Shown: positions 1-7,160 of the stretch, in pieces
Numbering within the stretch: the first letter of the stretch is position 1
How the letters are laid out: every line of letters starts with the position of its first letter
From: an uncultured Spirochaetota bacterium
GTDB lineage: Bacteria > Spirochaetota > UBA4802 > UBA5368
Assembly (NCBI GenBank): GCA_937864375.1
Contig: CALMJO010000271.1
Coordinates: 1 to 18,379 of the forward strand
DNA: 18,379 nt
Direction of reading: 5' to 3'
Notes under the pieces: model-generated
Told to the model about the DNA's origin: nothing
Database searches by the model: none
Seen by the model: the letters and a program-made list of their open reading frames with translations, nothing else
Program-made: the position numbers and the translations under genes

Positions 1-1101
1 GTGCAGTACAAGAACATACCCGACCGCGCGCTTCCCGGGAAAAACTGGGTCCGCGTGAAGAACAGGATGGCCGGCATCTGCGGCGCCGACATGTCGCTCT
101 TCTTCGTGAAGGCCAGCCCGCGCATCTCCATCGCCGCGCTGCCGGGCGTGCCGCGCGCCTACATGGGGCACGAGCTCGTGGGAAGCGTGATCGAAACCGG
201 GGAGGGCGTGAAGGACCTCAAGACGGGTGACCGCGTGGTGCTCCAGAAGTACCTCCCCTGCTGCTCCATCAAGGAGATCGACCCTCCCTGCGTCCACTGC
301 CGCGAGGGCAACTACACCCTGTGTGAAAACTTTTCCGAGGGCGCGATGCCGGAAAACCTGGGCGCGGGATTCGGCGACTCGTTTCTCGCGCACCGCTCGC
401 AGCTAGTCAGGATTCCCGACTCCATCGCCGACGAGACCGCCGTGATGATCGAGCCGGCATCCGTGTCGCTGCACGCGGTGATGCGCCGTCCGCCCCGGAA
501 GGGGGAGAAGGTGCTCGTCATAGGCGCGGGCGTGATCGGCCTCAACGTCATACAGAGCGCGCGCCTCATGGGACCGGGCTCCGTCATCCACGTGCTCGAA
601 AAGGTCCCCTTCAAGAAAGAGCTCGCCCTGAAGATGGGCGCTGACCAGGTCCTGGACGGTGACCCCTACGACGCCGCCGCGCGCGCGACCGGGGCGCATT
701 CCTACCGCGGGCCGCTCGGGAATCGCGTCCTCATGGGCGGGTTCGACCTCGTCTACGACTGCGTGGGATATTCGGCGACCATCCACGATTCGCTCAGGTG
801 GCTGAAGGCGCGCGGGGACTACGTTATGATAGGCAACCAGCTCTCGCCGGTGACCTTCGACCAGACGCCGGTATGGAACCAGGAGATCACCATGCGCGGG
901 GTGAACGCGCACGGCTGCGAGACGTACGAGGGAAAGAAGGTAAGCACCTTTGACCTTGCGATCAGGCTCATCACGCAGGGAAAGCTCAGGGTGGACGGGT
1001 TCGTGACGCACCGCTTCCCGCTCGCCGAGTACAAAAAGGCGTTCGGGCTCATCAGGAAGGGAAACGAGCGCATCATCAAGGTCGTGCTGGTGATCGACTG
1101 A
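1..1101 (+). CDS. Zinc-dependent medium-chain alcohol/polyol dehydrogenase, 5' end cut by window
   Basis: Member of the zinc-containing medium-chain dehydrogenase family (alcohol, threonine and sorbitol dehydrogenase types), which oxidises an alcohol with NAD(P). Visible in the 366 residues in the window: catalytic-zinc ligands C27 (GICGAD), H57/E58 (GHE) and E151; a cysteine cluster C88, C97, C100, C108 that fits the structural-zinc lobe with unusual spacing; and the Rossmann motif GAGVIG at 175-180. The reading frame is open at base 1, and the first GTG falls about 20-30 residues inside where this family normally starts, so the true start very probably lies upstream of the window. It ends 46 bp before the transketolase pair on the same strand, suggesting one operon and a sugar or polyol substrate (inference). 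Family assignment is firm; the substrate is unknown. Confidence 0.9.
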   Translation: MQYKNIPDRALPGKNWVRVKNRMAGICGADMSLFFVKASPRISIAALPGVPRAYMGHELVGSVIETGEGVKDLKTGDRVVLQKYLPCCSIKEIDPPCVHCREGNYTLCENFSEGAMPENLGAGFGDSFLAHRSQLVRIPDSIADETAVMIEPASVSLHAVMRRPPRKGEKVLVIGAGVIGLNVIQSARLMGPGSVIHVLEKVPFKKELALKMGADQVLDGDPYDAAARATGAHSYRGPLGNRVLMGGFDLVYDCVGYSATIHDSLRWLKARGDYVMIGNQLSPVTFDQTPVWNQEITMRGVNAHGCETYEGKKVSTFDLAIRLITQGKLRVDGFVTHRFPLAEYKKAFGLIRKGNERIIKVVLVID

Positions 1102-1147
1102 TCGCCCGCAACCGCAGCCAATAATACCGGCATCACAGGGGGACGCC

Positions 1148-1987
1148 ATGCCGCTTACCGGTCAGGAAATTAATGAACTCAAGGGACGCGCGAAGCAGCT
1201 TCGCAGGGACATCGTCGACATCACCTTCTGGGCAGGGGGCGCCCACACCGGCGGGGCGCTCTCCATGGTCGAGATCATGGTGCTCCTCTATTACAAGTAC
1301 CTTAACATCGACCCCAAGAATCCGCAGAAGCCCGACAGGGACAGGCTCATCCTCAGCAAGGGACACGCGGGCGTGGGATTTGCGCCGCTCCTCGCGAGGC
1401 GCGGCTACTTCGATTTTGAACTATTAAAAGACTTCAACAAATTCAAGTCGCCGTTCGGCATGCACCTGGACGGGACCAAGGTGACGGGCGTTGACGTGTC
1501 GACAGGGTCCCTGGGACACGGGCTTTCAATGGCGGTGGGGCTCGCCCTGGGCGCGCGCGTGAAGGGAGAATCGTGGCGCACCTACTGCGTGCTGGGCGAC
1601 GGCGAGTGCAACGAGGGAAGCGTCTGGGAGGCTGCCATGGCGGCGAGCCACTACGGGGCGACGAACCTCATCACGTTCGTGGACAGGAACCGGTTCATGG
1701 TGGACGGGCCCACGGAAAAAGTGATGGGGCTTGAGCCCTTCACCGACAAGTGGCGCTCGTTCGGCTTCGTCGTGAAGGAGGTGGACGGACACAGCTACGC
1801 GGCGCTCTCCGCGGCCATCGAGGAGGCGCAGGGCGAAACGGGCGCGCCGGTCGTCATCATGGCGAACACCGTGAAGGGAAAGGGCGTCCCCTTCATGGAG
1901 AACGACGTCCGCTGGCACTACGGCGGGCTCGATTCCGACAGGCTCGCCGAATCGAAGCAGCTCATCGACCGCGCCGACATCGGCTGA
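1148..1987 (+). CDS. Transketolase, N-terminal (thiamine diphosphate-binding) subunit
   Basis: Pyrophosphate-binding half of a split transketolase, 279 residues. Transketolases move a two-carbon ketol unit between sugar phosphates using thiamine diphosphate and a divalent metal. The cofactor motif is present: GDG at 150-152 (GDGECNEG) followed by N181 in VDRN. Expected active-site histidines are seen at H33 (GAHTGG), H73 (SKGHAG) and H106 (GMHLDG), and the GSLGHGL stretch at 120-126 is typical. The ATG start is preceded by a strong purine-rich site (CAGGGGGA, about 6 nt away). The C-terminal subunit follows 39 bp downstream, as in most two-gene bacterial and archaeal transketolases. The specific donor and acceptor sugars cannot be deduced; pentose phosphate metabolism is the default assumption, but a dedicated pathway with the neighbouring dehydrogenase is equally possible. 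Confidence 0.93.
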   Translation: MPLTGQEINELKGRAKQLRRDIVDITFWAGGAHTGGALSMVEIMVLLYYKYLNIDPKNPQKPDRDRLILSKGHAGVGFAPLLARRGYFDFELLKDFNKFKSPFGMHLDGTKVTGVDVSTGSLGHGLSMAVGLALGARVKGESWRTYCVLGDGECNEGSVWEAAMAASHYGATNLITFVDRNRFMVDGPTEKVMGLEPFTDKWRSFGFVVKEVDGHSYAALSAAIEEAQGETGAPVVIMANTVKGKGVPFMENDVRWHYGGLDSDRLAESKQLIDRADIG

Positions 1988-2026
1988 CGGACGCGGCACA
2001 ACAGCACATATTGCCGGAGGTGGACC

Positions 2027-3037
2027 ATGGCCGAGGGATTGACGTGGAACGTGTACGACGCGAACACCATGACGCAGGTCGAAGTGTACGGCGAGGTACT
2101 CGCCAGGCTCGGCGCCGAGCATGAAAATATCGTGGGATTGTCCGCGGACCTCGCGAAGTCCACGAAGATAGGCGTGTTCGCGGACAGGTTTCCCGGCCGC
2201 TTCTTCAACGCCGGGATCGCGGAACAGAACATGTTCGGCATGGCCGCGGGGCTCGCGAAGGCCGGGCTCATGCCCTTCGTGTCGACCATGGCCGTGTTCA
2301 CCACGATGCGCGCGGCCGAGCAGGTGCGCACCGACATCTGCTACCAGAACCTGGACGTGAAGATCATCGCCACGCACGGGGGCATCTCCTTCGGCCAGGC
2401 CGGCACCACGCACCACTGCACCGAGGACATCGCGATCATGCGCGCGATGGCGAACATGACCGTCATCGTGCCCGCCGACGGGATCGAGTGCGCGAACGCC
2501 GTGCGCGCCTGCATCTCCCGCCCCGGCCCCGTCTACATCCGGATAGGCCGCGGCTTCGAGCCCAACTGCTATACGTCCGGCGACTACGGCTTCGAGATCG
2601 GGAAGGCCGTGGAGATGAATCCCGGCACCGACCTCACGCTCGTCTGCTGCGGCATCACGGTACTCCAGGCCATGGAGGCCGCGAAGATGCTCAAAGAAGC
2701 CGACGGCACGAGCGTGCGCGTGATCAACATGCACACCATCAAGCCGCTCGACGCGGACATTATCCGCAAGGCCATCGTGGAGACGCGCAGGATAATCACC
2801 TTCGAGGACCACAACGTCTACGGCGGGCTGGGCAGCGCCGTCGCCGAGGTCGTCGCCGAAAGCGGCAGGGCGTGCGCCTTCGCGCGCGTGGGCATCCCCG
2901 ACTGCTACTCGCTCGTGGGCTACCCCGAGGACCTCTACTGCCACTACGGACTGGACGCCGACGGCATCATGGCGAAGGTGCGCGAGGTGCTGGGAAAGGA
3001 CTTCGAGCAGGACGAGAGCTGGGAGGACGGGTTCTAG
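2027..3037 (+). CDS. Transketolase, C-terminal (pyrimidine-binding plus C-domain) subunit
   Basis: Second half of the split transketolase, 336 residues, expected to form the active heterotetramer with the product of the gene just upstream. The pyrimidine-binding domain carries the catalytic glutamate E66 in GIAEQNMFG, which activates thiamine diphosphate, and the conserved block around 116-134 with H117, TTHH and ED (typical GxTHxxxED of transketolase and DXS). The remaining part, from about residue 200, resembles the transketolase C-terminal domain. The start is ATG preceded by GGAGGTGG at a suitable distance. The reading stops 2 bp before the SCP2-like gene, so the two are almost certainly cotranscribed and possibly translationally coupled. 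DXS is excluded because it is a single longer chain; a pyruvate dehydrogenase E1 beta-like role is unlikely given the transketolase-type partner. Confidence 0.92.
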   Translation: MAEGLTWNVYDANTMTQVEVYGEVLARLGAEHENIVGLSADLAKSTKIGVFADRFPGRFFNAGIAEQNMFGMAAGLAKAGLMPFVSTMAVFTTMRAAEQVRTDICYQNLDVKIIATHGGISFGQAGTTHHCTEDIAIMRAMANMTVIVPADGIECANAVRACISRPGPVYIRIGRGFEPNCYTSGDYGFEIGKAVEMNPGTDLTLVCCGITVLQAMEAAKMLKEADGTSVRVINMHTIKPLDADIIRKAIVETRRIITFEDHNVYGGLGSAVAEVVAESGRACAFARVGIPDCYSLVGYPEDLYCHYGLDADGIMAKVREVLGKDFEQDESWEDGF

Positions 3038-3039
3038 CC

Positions 3040-3819
3040 ATGGCGACACGGGAAGAAAAAATCGCATCGGGCCTTTTCCTGGGCGCGCTCTTTCCGCTAT
3101 TGAAAGTGGCGCTGAACGACAGCCCGTCGCTCAGGAAAAAATTTTCCGGCGTGAGCGCGCGCGTGCAGTTCGTCGCCCATGACCCGGAAGGCGACGTGGG
3201 CGCGTACCTGGAATTCACCGACGGCGCGCTCCAGGTGAAACAGGGCGTGCATGAAAACCCCGAGATCGCCTTCGTCTTCGGGAGCGTGAGGAAGATGAAC
3301 GCGATGCTCGCAGGCAGGCCCGCGCTCCCGCGCATCAGGGGCCTCCGCAGGCTGGGTCTCCTCGCGAAGGTGATGGCGCTGCTCATGAGCCTCACCATTC
3401 TCATGCCCACGGCGCGGCCCAAGGACCCGGAGAAGCGGCGCCTCAAGGTGAAGCTTACGATCTTCATGATGGCCGCCGCGCTCAGCCGCTTCAACAAGCT
3501 GGGGGACGAGGCCATGGTGAAGTGGACCACGAAGCAGCCGGAGCGCATCTACCAGTTCTCGGTGGGCGACGGGAGCGACATCGCGGCCTACCTGCGCGTG
3601 AAGGCCGGGAAGTCCCAGGCGGGACCGGGACTCTACGCGAAGCGGCGGCCCTGCGTCCACATGAGGTTCAGGAGCGTGGACGACGCCATGCCCATCATCC
3701 TGAACGAGGCGAACATGGTGGAGGCGGTCGAGAAGGGCTACCTCGCGCTCGACGGCTCGCCGGAATATGCGCGGGACATCGGCTCCTTCATGCTGAGGAT
3801 CCAGTCCCTCATCATGTGA
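3040..3819 (+). CDS. SCP2 sterol-binding-like protein, probably two tandem SCP2-like halves
   Basis: A 259-residue protein starting at the ATG only 2 bp after the transketolase stop; GGGAGG lies upstream within that gene. The first half (about 25-120) has the look of an SCP2 fold: beta-rich LEFTDGALQVKQG, then ENPEIAFVFGSV and a helix followed by ML.GRP. The second half (about 160-259) repeats the plan: YLRVKAG, RPCVHMRFRSVDDAM, then GYLALDGSPEYARDIGSFM, where the SPEYA-type ending is common in SCP2-like proteins. No signal peptide is apparent; one hydrophobic helix lies near 105-128. SCP2-family domains bind lipids or other hydrophobic ligands, and the true ligand here is unknown. Its position inside a sugar-metabolism-type operon is puzzling. 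Family call moderately sure, function unsure. Confidence 0.7.
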   Translation: MATREEKIASGLFLGALFPLLKVALNDSPSLRKKFSGVSARVQFVAHDPEGDVGAYLEFTDGALQVKQGVHENPEIAFVFGSVRKMNAMLAGRPALPRIRGLRRLGLLAKVMALLMSLTILMPTARPKDPEKRRLKVKLTIFMMAAALSRFNKLGDEAMVKWTTKQPERIYQFSVGDGSDIAAYLRVKAGKSQAGPGLYAKRRPCVHMRFRSVDDAMPIILNEANMVEAVEKGYLALDGSPEYARDIGSFMLRIQSLIM

Positions 3820-3910
3820 CGCATAACGGCATACGGCGGGAAGGGGTGCCGATTGAGGCGCATGGGCGATTCGGCCCCCAAAAAACGAAATCCAATCACG
3901 GGGAAACGCC

Positions 3911-4861
3911 ATGAAAAAGCAGGGAAGAATCCTCCTCATCACGGGGTCGTTCGGCTACATCGGGAAGAGGCTCCTCGAGCGCCTTAAGGCGGACACCGTC
4001 TTCGCCCGCGTCGTCTGCACCGACATACTCCCGCCGCCCCAGGGCCTCCCGGAGAAGTTCGTGTACCGGCAGTGCGACATCCGCGACGGCGCGCGCATCA
4101 TGGAGATCGTGAAGGAATCCGGCGCCGACACGCTTATCCACCTTGCCTTCATCGCCAATCCCGTTCGGGACCTGGGCTTCGAGCACGAGGTGGACGTGCG
4201 GGGCACGCAGAACGTCCTGGACGCCTGCGCGCGCCTGAAAATGAAGAAGCTCGTGATCGCGAGCTCGGACTGCGCCTACGGCTTCTTCGAGGGCACGCCC
4301 GACTACCTGCCCGAGACCGCGCCCGTCCGCTCCACGCCCGGTTTCTCCTATTCGGAGAACAAGGCGGAGATCGAGGCGCTCGTCGCGGGCTTCGCGAAGG
4401 CCAACCCCGGCTGCGCGACCGTGATCATGCGCCCCTGCATCGTGATGGGGCCCAGCGCGAAGAACACCACGTCCAAGTCGCTCAAGGATCCCGTGATCAT
4501 AGGCGTGCGGGGCTACGATCCCATCATGCAGTTCGTGCACGAGGACGACACCGCCCAGGCCTTCTACCTTGCCGCCGTGAAGGACGTGCGCGGCGCCTTC
4601 AACCTCGCCGCCGACGAGGGGATACGCTACTCGGCGCTCGCGAGGGAGCTGGGCAAGCCCGCGCTCTTCCTCCCCGCGTGGCTCATCTACCCGCTCGTGG
4701 AAACGCTCTACCGCCTGCACGTCGTGCCCTTCGGGAAGGCGCAGGTGGATTACATACGGTACCCCCTGTCGATGGACGCGTCTAAGATCAGGAAGGTCCT
4801 TGGGTTCAAGCCGCGGTTCACCTCGCTCGAGGCGGTGCGGGCGATGATCGAGGGCAAGTAG
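3911..4861 (+). CDS. NAD-dependent epimerase/dehydratase (extended SDR family)
   Basis: A 316-residue extended short-chain dehydrogenase. The N-terminal Rossmann motif reads GSFGYIG (12-18), matching GxxGxxG; a conserved D56 follows in CDIRD, which usually contacts the adenine. The catalytic residues are S118/S119 (IASSD), Y147 and K151 (YSENK). RPCIVMGP near 174-181 corresponds to the RP...YGP segment of nucleotide-sugar epimerases. The hydrophobic stretch near 250-270 (LFLPAWLIYPLVETL) and the FGFKP-like end (LGFKPRFTSLEA) also fit the family. The start ATG is preceded by CACGGGGA. It is 91 bp from the previous gene, longer than the other spacers, so a separate promoter is possible though none is obvious. 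Substrate may be a nucleotide sugar or another hydroxy-compound; not determinable. Confidence 0.88.
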   Translation: MKKQGRILLITGSFGYIGKRLLERLKADTVFARVVCTDILPPPQGLPEKFVYRQCDIRDGARIMEIVKESGADTLIHLAFIANPVRDLGFEHEVDVRGTQNVLDACARLKMKKLVIASSDCAYGFFEGTPDYLPETAPVRSTPGFSYSENKAEIEALVAGFAKANPGCATVIMRPCIVMGPSAKNTTSKSLKDPVIIGVRGYDPIMQFVHEDDTAQAFYLAAVKDVRGAFNLAADEGIRYSALARELGKPALFLPAWLIYPLVETLYRLHVVPFGKAQVDYIRYPLSMDASKIRKVLGFKPRFTSLEAVRAMIEGK

Positions 4862-4931
4862 AAAACTTTATGAATGGAGATCCCACCTTCGCATGCCAAT
4901 GCATTGTTTATGCGCAGCCCGCATGCAACTA

Positions 4932-4979
4932 CGCCGGCAGTAACTCGTTCATGCCTATCGCGATACCGGCGCATTTTTT
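4932..4979 (+). terminator. Candidate intrinsic terminator after the epimerase gene
   Basis: CGCCGG (4932-4937) can pair with CCGGCG (4966-4971). The loop contains the self-complementary TATCGCGATA, and the stem is followed by CA and six T residues (4974-4979). A shorter alternative pairs GCC at 4953-4955 with GGC at 4968-4970. The large loop makes this a modest candidate; it lies about 70-120 bases after the stop of the left operon, a reasonable place for its end. Confidence 0.35.
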
Positions 4980-5110
4980 CCCGCGAGACATGCATGATTT
5001 TCGTAATGCGTGAGCATAACCATTCCCTCGATAAAACCCATATTCCCGGGCATCGTGCGTCAATGACGCGGCAAGCATGGCCTCGCCCTGGTTCCATCAC
5101 GGAAAATCAT

Positions 5111-5141
5111 TTGACTCCCGTGAGTTTTGGTCCAGTATAAA
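5111..5141 (+). promoter_or_regulatory. Candidate sigma70-type promoter for the lipoprotein gene
   Basis: TTGACT at 5111-5116 matches the -35 consensus at five of six positions and TATAAA at 5136-5141 matches the -10 at five of six. The spacer is 19 bp, longer than the ideal 17, which lowers confidence. Transcription would start near 5148, leaving a leader of about 50 bases before the start codon at 5198. Confidence 0.4.
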
Positions 5142-5197
5142 GGGCAGGAACAGATTCGCGAGTTTGCCGGCAAGGGTTTTCGGTGCGGAGGCGCCAG

Positions 5198-6016
5198 ATG
5201 AATTTTCGATCGGGAATGGCACCAGTACTATTCGTGATCCTGCTGGGTGTTCACGCGTGTACGACGACGCCGCCCAATCCCACGTTGCTCTATCAACCGG
5301 ATACGCAGGGAACGAAACTCGCACCCCTTCCCTCGGCCACCCCGGTCCTGTTCCATATCGGCAAGCAATTTGCGGGTTTCCATCATGATCGGAATTTTGG
5401 AAAACCCGAGCAGTCTGCGTTTGAATATTTCCTGTCCGCTGTTGATCGGGGAAGGCATGCGGTCATCACTGCCGAAGTTGATCACTATGTCGATTGCGAA
5501 GCGAATTTCCATAAAATCCTGGACAAACCCGAGGAAAAGATGTGGTGCATAAAAGGCGATTTCAAGTTCAGGAAATGGAATCGCTTCGTGCCGGACGCGG
5601 CCTGCATGTGGAGGAATTCCGAAACGACGTATTCTGCCGACGTCAATCACCGCCCCGCAGGAACAGGGTTCATGGAATTCACCGGAAGGGGCAGCGTGCG
5701 CATCCGGGACTTCGAGCCGGAGATCTACGCCATGCTGGCCATGCACGCCCGCTCAAAGGGCGCCAACGTGGTCTTTCTTGATTACATGGTAGACCTCGTC
5801 AAGCTTGGCAAAGATGGTTGGCCCGTTATTGTCAAGGGCACGAAGGAGGACATCACCTACATCGACGAACACGGCAAGGAAAGCCCGGTAAGCGACTACA
5901 GCTCAAAATGGAAAAAGACGACGCGGCGAACGGTATCGAGCATGGTGCTGGAACACACCGCATTGGGATGCTACTTCATGCGTTTTGAAGAATTGCTCAC
6001 CTACCAGCCGAAGTGA
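5198..6016 (+). CDS. Probable lipoprotein of unknown function
   Basis: 272 residues. The ATG at 5198 is chosen because GGAGG lies 6 nt upstream; an in-frame GTG at 5183 lacks such a site. The N-terminus has a short charged segment, a hydrophobic core (APVLFVILLGV) and VHAC at 18-21, an acceptable lipobox, so C21 is probably lipidated and the protein anchored at the cell envelope. The mature part has cysteines at several positions (near 100, 117 and 135) and otherwise mixed alpha/beta character with many charged and aromatic residues. I do not recognise a domain. Base composition is visibly less GC-rich than the flanking operons. It converges with the small secreted protein gene 79 bp downstream. 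Being a real gene is well supported by start site, signal sequence and length; the function is unknown. Confidence 0.72.
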   Translation: MNFRSGMAPVLFVILLGVHACTTTPPNPTLLYQPDTQGTKLAPLPSATPVLFHIGKQFAGFHHDRNFGKPEQSAFEYFLSAVDRGRHAVITAEVDHYVDCEANFHKILDKPEEKMWCIKGDFKFRKWNRFVPDAACMWRNSETTYSADVNHRPAGTGFMEFTGRGSVRIRDFEPEIYAMLAMHARSKGANVVFLDYMVDLVKLGKDGWPVIVKGTKEDITYIDEHGKESPVSDYSSKWKKTTRRTVSSMVLEHTALGCYFMRFEELLTYQPK

Positions 6017-6095
6017 TGCGTGCCGCGGGAGGGCACCCGCCGGGGAATGTCATCGCAGGGAACGCGCCGCATAACCCTGGCGGAGTCCCTTGATC

Positions 6096-6548
6096 CTATT
6101 TCGCCGTATAGATGATAACCAGCTTATTCGCCTTTTGCTCAAGCGTGAGAACATTGGCGGTCACTTCGCTGATTGTGTACTCCACGTTGATATTCAGCAA
6201 TAATCCGATCTTCGCATTTTTGCCCGGGTCGTAATACTGCATCGTGAGCTTCATCAAATCATCCTCGTATTTCCAGGAACCGCCCCGTACACCCTCGGTA
6301 TTCGTTTCGATTGAGCCATCGCTCCTGAACATGAGATAATCCGACTTGCCTTTCAGGCTGTTCAACATCTGCTCGGTCACGTCCTTGTTTTTCTGGAGGC
6401 ATTTCGAAAACGTCCATTTCTTGTCCAGGATGAGAGCGAACCTGTCGGGAAGCCCGTTGGGCGCCGATTGACCGCTGTTTGCCTGGATAAGCATAAAAAA
6501 GGCGATGAACAGGTGCACCGCGTGGCTGGAAAGATTTTTATTAATCAT
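6096..6548 (-). CDS. Small secreted protein of unknown function, possibly lipocalin-like
   Basis: 150 residues on the minus strand, start ATG at 6548 preceded by AAAGGGGGG about 6 nt upstream, a strong ribosome binding site. The first about 25 residues form a signal peptide (NLSS..HLFIAFFMLIQANSG) without a lipobox cysteine; cleavage is likely near ANS-GQ or after QSA. The mature part is short and beta-rich: W45 in KKWTF, FRSDGSIETN, GGSWKYEDD, LTMQYYD and a final LTLEQKANKLVIIYTAK. The DGS plus GGSWKY pattern is reminiscent of small lipocalin-like proteins whose strands end in a W-x-Y turn, but this is only resemblance. One cysteine remains in the mature part, so no disulfide is expected. 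Hand-counted GC of the 60 bases at 6121-6180 is 29 of 60, well below the neighbouring operons. No partner gene is evident. Confidence 0.68.
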   Translation of the reverse strand: MINKNLSSHAVHLFIAFFMLIQANSGQSAPNGLPDRFALILDKKWTFSKCLQKNKDVTEQMLNSLKGKSDYLMFRSDGSIETNTEGVRGGSWKYEDDLMKLTMQYYDPGKNAKIGLLLNINVEYTISEVTANVLTLEQKANKLVIIYTAK

Positions 6549-7160
6549 TGAATTCCCCCCTTTATTTGTATATCAGCAGCCTCATGTGGCAATTCCAGGG
6601 ATGCTGTGTTCCCGAGCACTTCCATGTCGGAACCTTCCGCGGGCCCCGGCAATGGCCTCACGGCGGGCCATTCTGACGGATTGGGTCGGAACCTGTCTCT
6701 CCCCGTTATTAACGAAATAGTCCGCTCCATGAATACTTACATTTCCCCGATAAAAGTCAATGGTATTCTCTGTGTGCCGGGTTGAAATACCCTTTCTGGC
6801 ATAAAAAACGCACGATCAACCCACCGGACAATCTCGGGCAATGCAGCACCGCGGCCGGCCGGGCGCGCAATCCGTTTCAATGGAAGCGGAAATTTCCAAT
6901 CAGTGGCATCTGGAAAGGCGCCAGTTCCGATTAGCATACATCGAGCGAGACCATAGGCCCGGATACGGTGCATTCCCTTCATGCAAATTCCGGCATCCCT
7001 CCCATGTCCCCTCTCAATCAAAGGGCGACATGTCAGACGATTTTGTATGAATACTTTAGTATGTACTCATTGTGCATATTATTTTGAATGAAAACCGAAA
7101 AATCACTTGTATTAATCGCATTTCTCCTGAACCATGTGCGCGAAAGGAGTTACGGGATCT
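6549..7160. other. 612-base intergenic region upstream of the hydrogenase operon
   Basis: No convincing gene. Two minus-strand reading frames (about 6545-6730 and 6737-7021) lack ribosome binding sites and recognisable content. The part nearest the operon (about 7040-7130) is distinctly AT-rich and is the likely promoter region, but no good -35/-10 pair is visible: TATTAT at 7077 has no -35 partner, and TTGAAT at 7084 pairs only with a weak TATTAA 20 bp on. I did not find a GG-N10-GC sigma54 site. Other structure: the perfect palindrome GGAAATTTCC at 6888-6897, and the decamer ATGAATACTT at both 6729-6738 and 7047-7056. The low coding character suggests either regulatory sequence or decayed DNA. 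Confidence 0.5.
7051..7067. promoter_or_regulatory. Candidate operator: overlapping inverted repeats in the hydrogenase leader
   Basis: ATACT (7051-7055), two T, AGTAT (7058-7062) is a perfect 5-bp inverted repeat. It overlaps AGTA-TG-TACT (7058-7067), so the same half-site occurs three times in alternating orientation. It lies about 95-110 bases before the first hydrogenase gene, in AT-rich DNA. A regulator binding site is plausible, but arms this short can arise by chance in AT-rich sequence. Confidence 0.25.

Larger units (their letters stand above)
4862..5197 (+). other. Intergenic spacer, lower GC, no convincing gene
   Basis: 336 bases between the epimerase and the lipoprotein gene. Reading frames here are short, lack ribosome binding sites and show no coding character. 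Palindromic words are frequent: GCATGC at 4891 and 4921, AATGCATT near 4898, CATGCATG near 4989, and the perfect palindrome TATCGCGATA at 4956-4965. ATGCG/CGCAT around 4909-4925 can form a short hairpin. A candidate terminator and a candidate promoter within it are listed separately. I see no RNA gene. Confidence 0.6.

Noticed and set aside
1526..3067. Long minus-strand frame (513 codons) opposite the transketolase genes
   Set aside because: It is the antisense of well-supported genes; the translation is rich in His, Arg, Asp, Val and Glu, as expected from the complement of GC-rich codons, and shows no domain.
3821..3831. CATAACGGCAT repeated at 3821-3831 and 17047-17057, both close to gene ends
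   Set aside because: An 11-base match is expected many times by chance in 18 kb, and there is no further similarity around the two copies.
6025..6040. Hairpin GCGGG-AGGGCA-CCCGC between the two convergent exported-protein genes
   Set aside because: The stem is only 5 bp and no T-run follows on either strand, so it is not supportable as an intrinsic terminator.
6580..6600. Candidate promoter TTGCCA ... TATACA/TACAAA for the minus-strand secreted protein gene
   Set aside because: The spacing is 14 or 16 bp and the transcription start would fall inside the ribosome binding site, leaving no usable leader.
6737..7021. Minus-strand frame of 94 codons in the spacer before the hydrogenase operon
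   Set aside because: No ribosome binding site, no recognisable domain and no neighbour of matching style; considered non-coding or decayed.
7090..7130. Sigma54 promoter for the hydrogenase operon, as in the E. coli hyc system
   Set aside because: No GG-N10-GC pair with flanking consensus was found by eye in the leader; the nearest, TGGCAT at 6904, has the wrong spacing.
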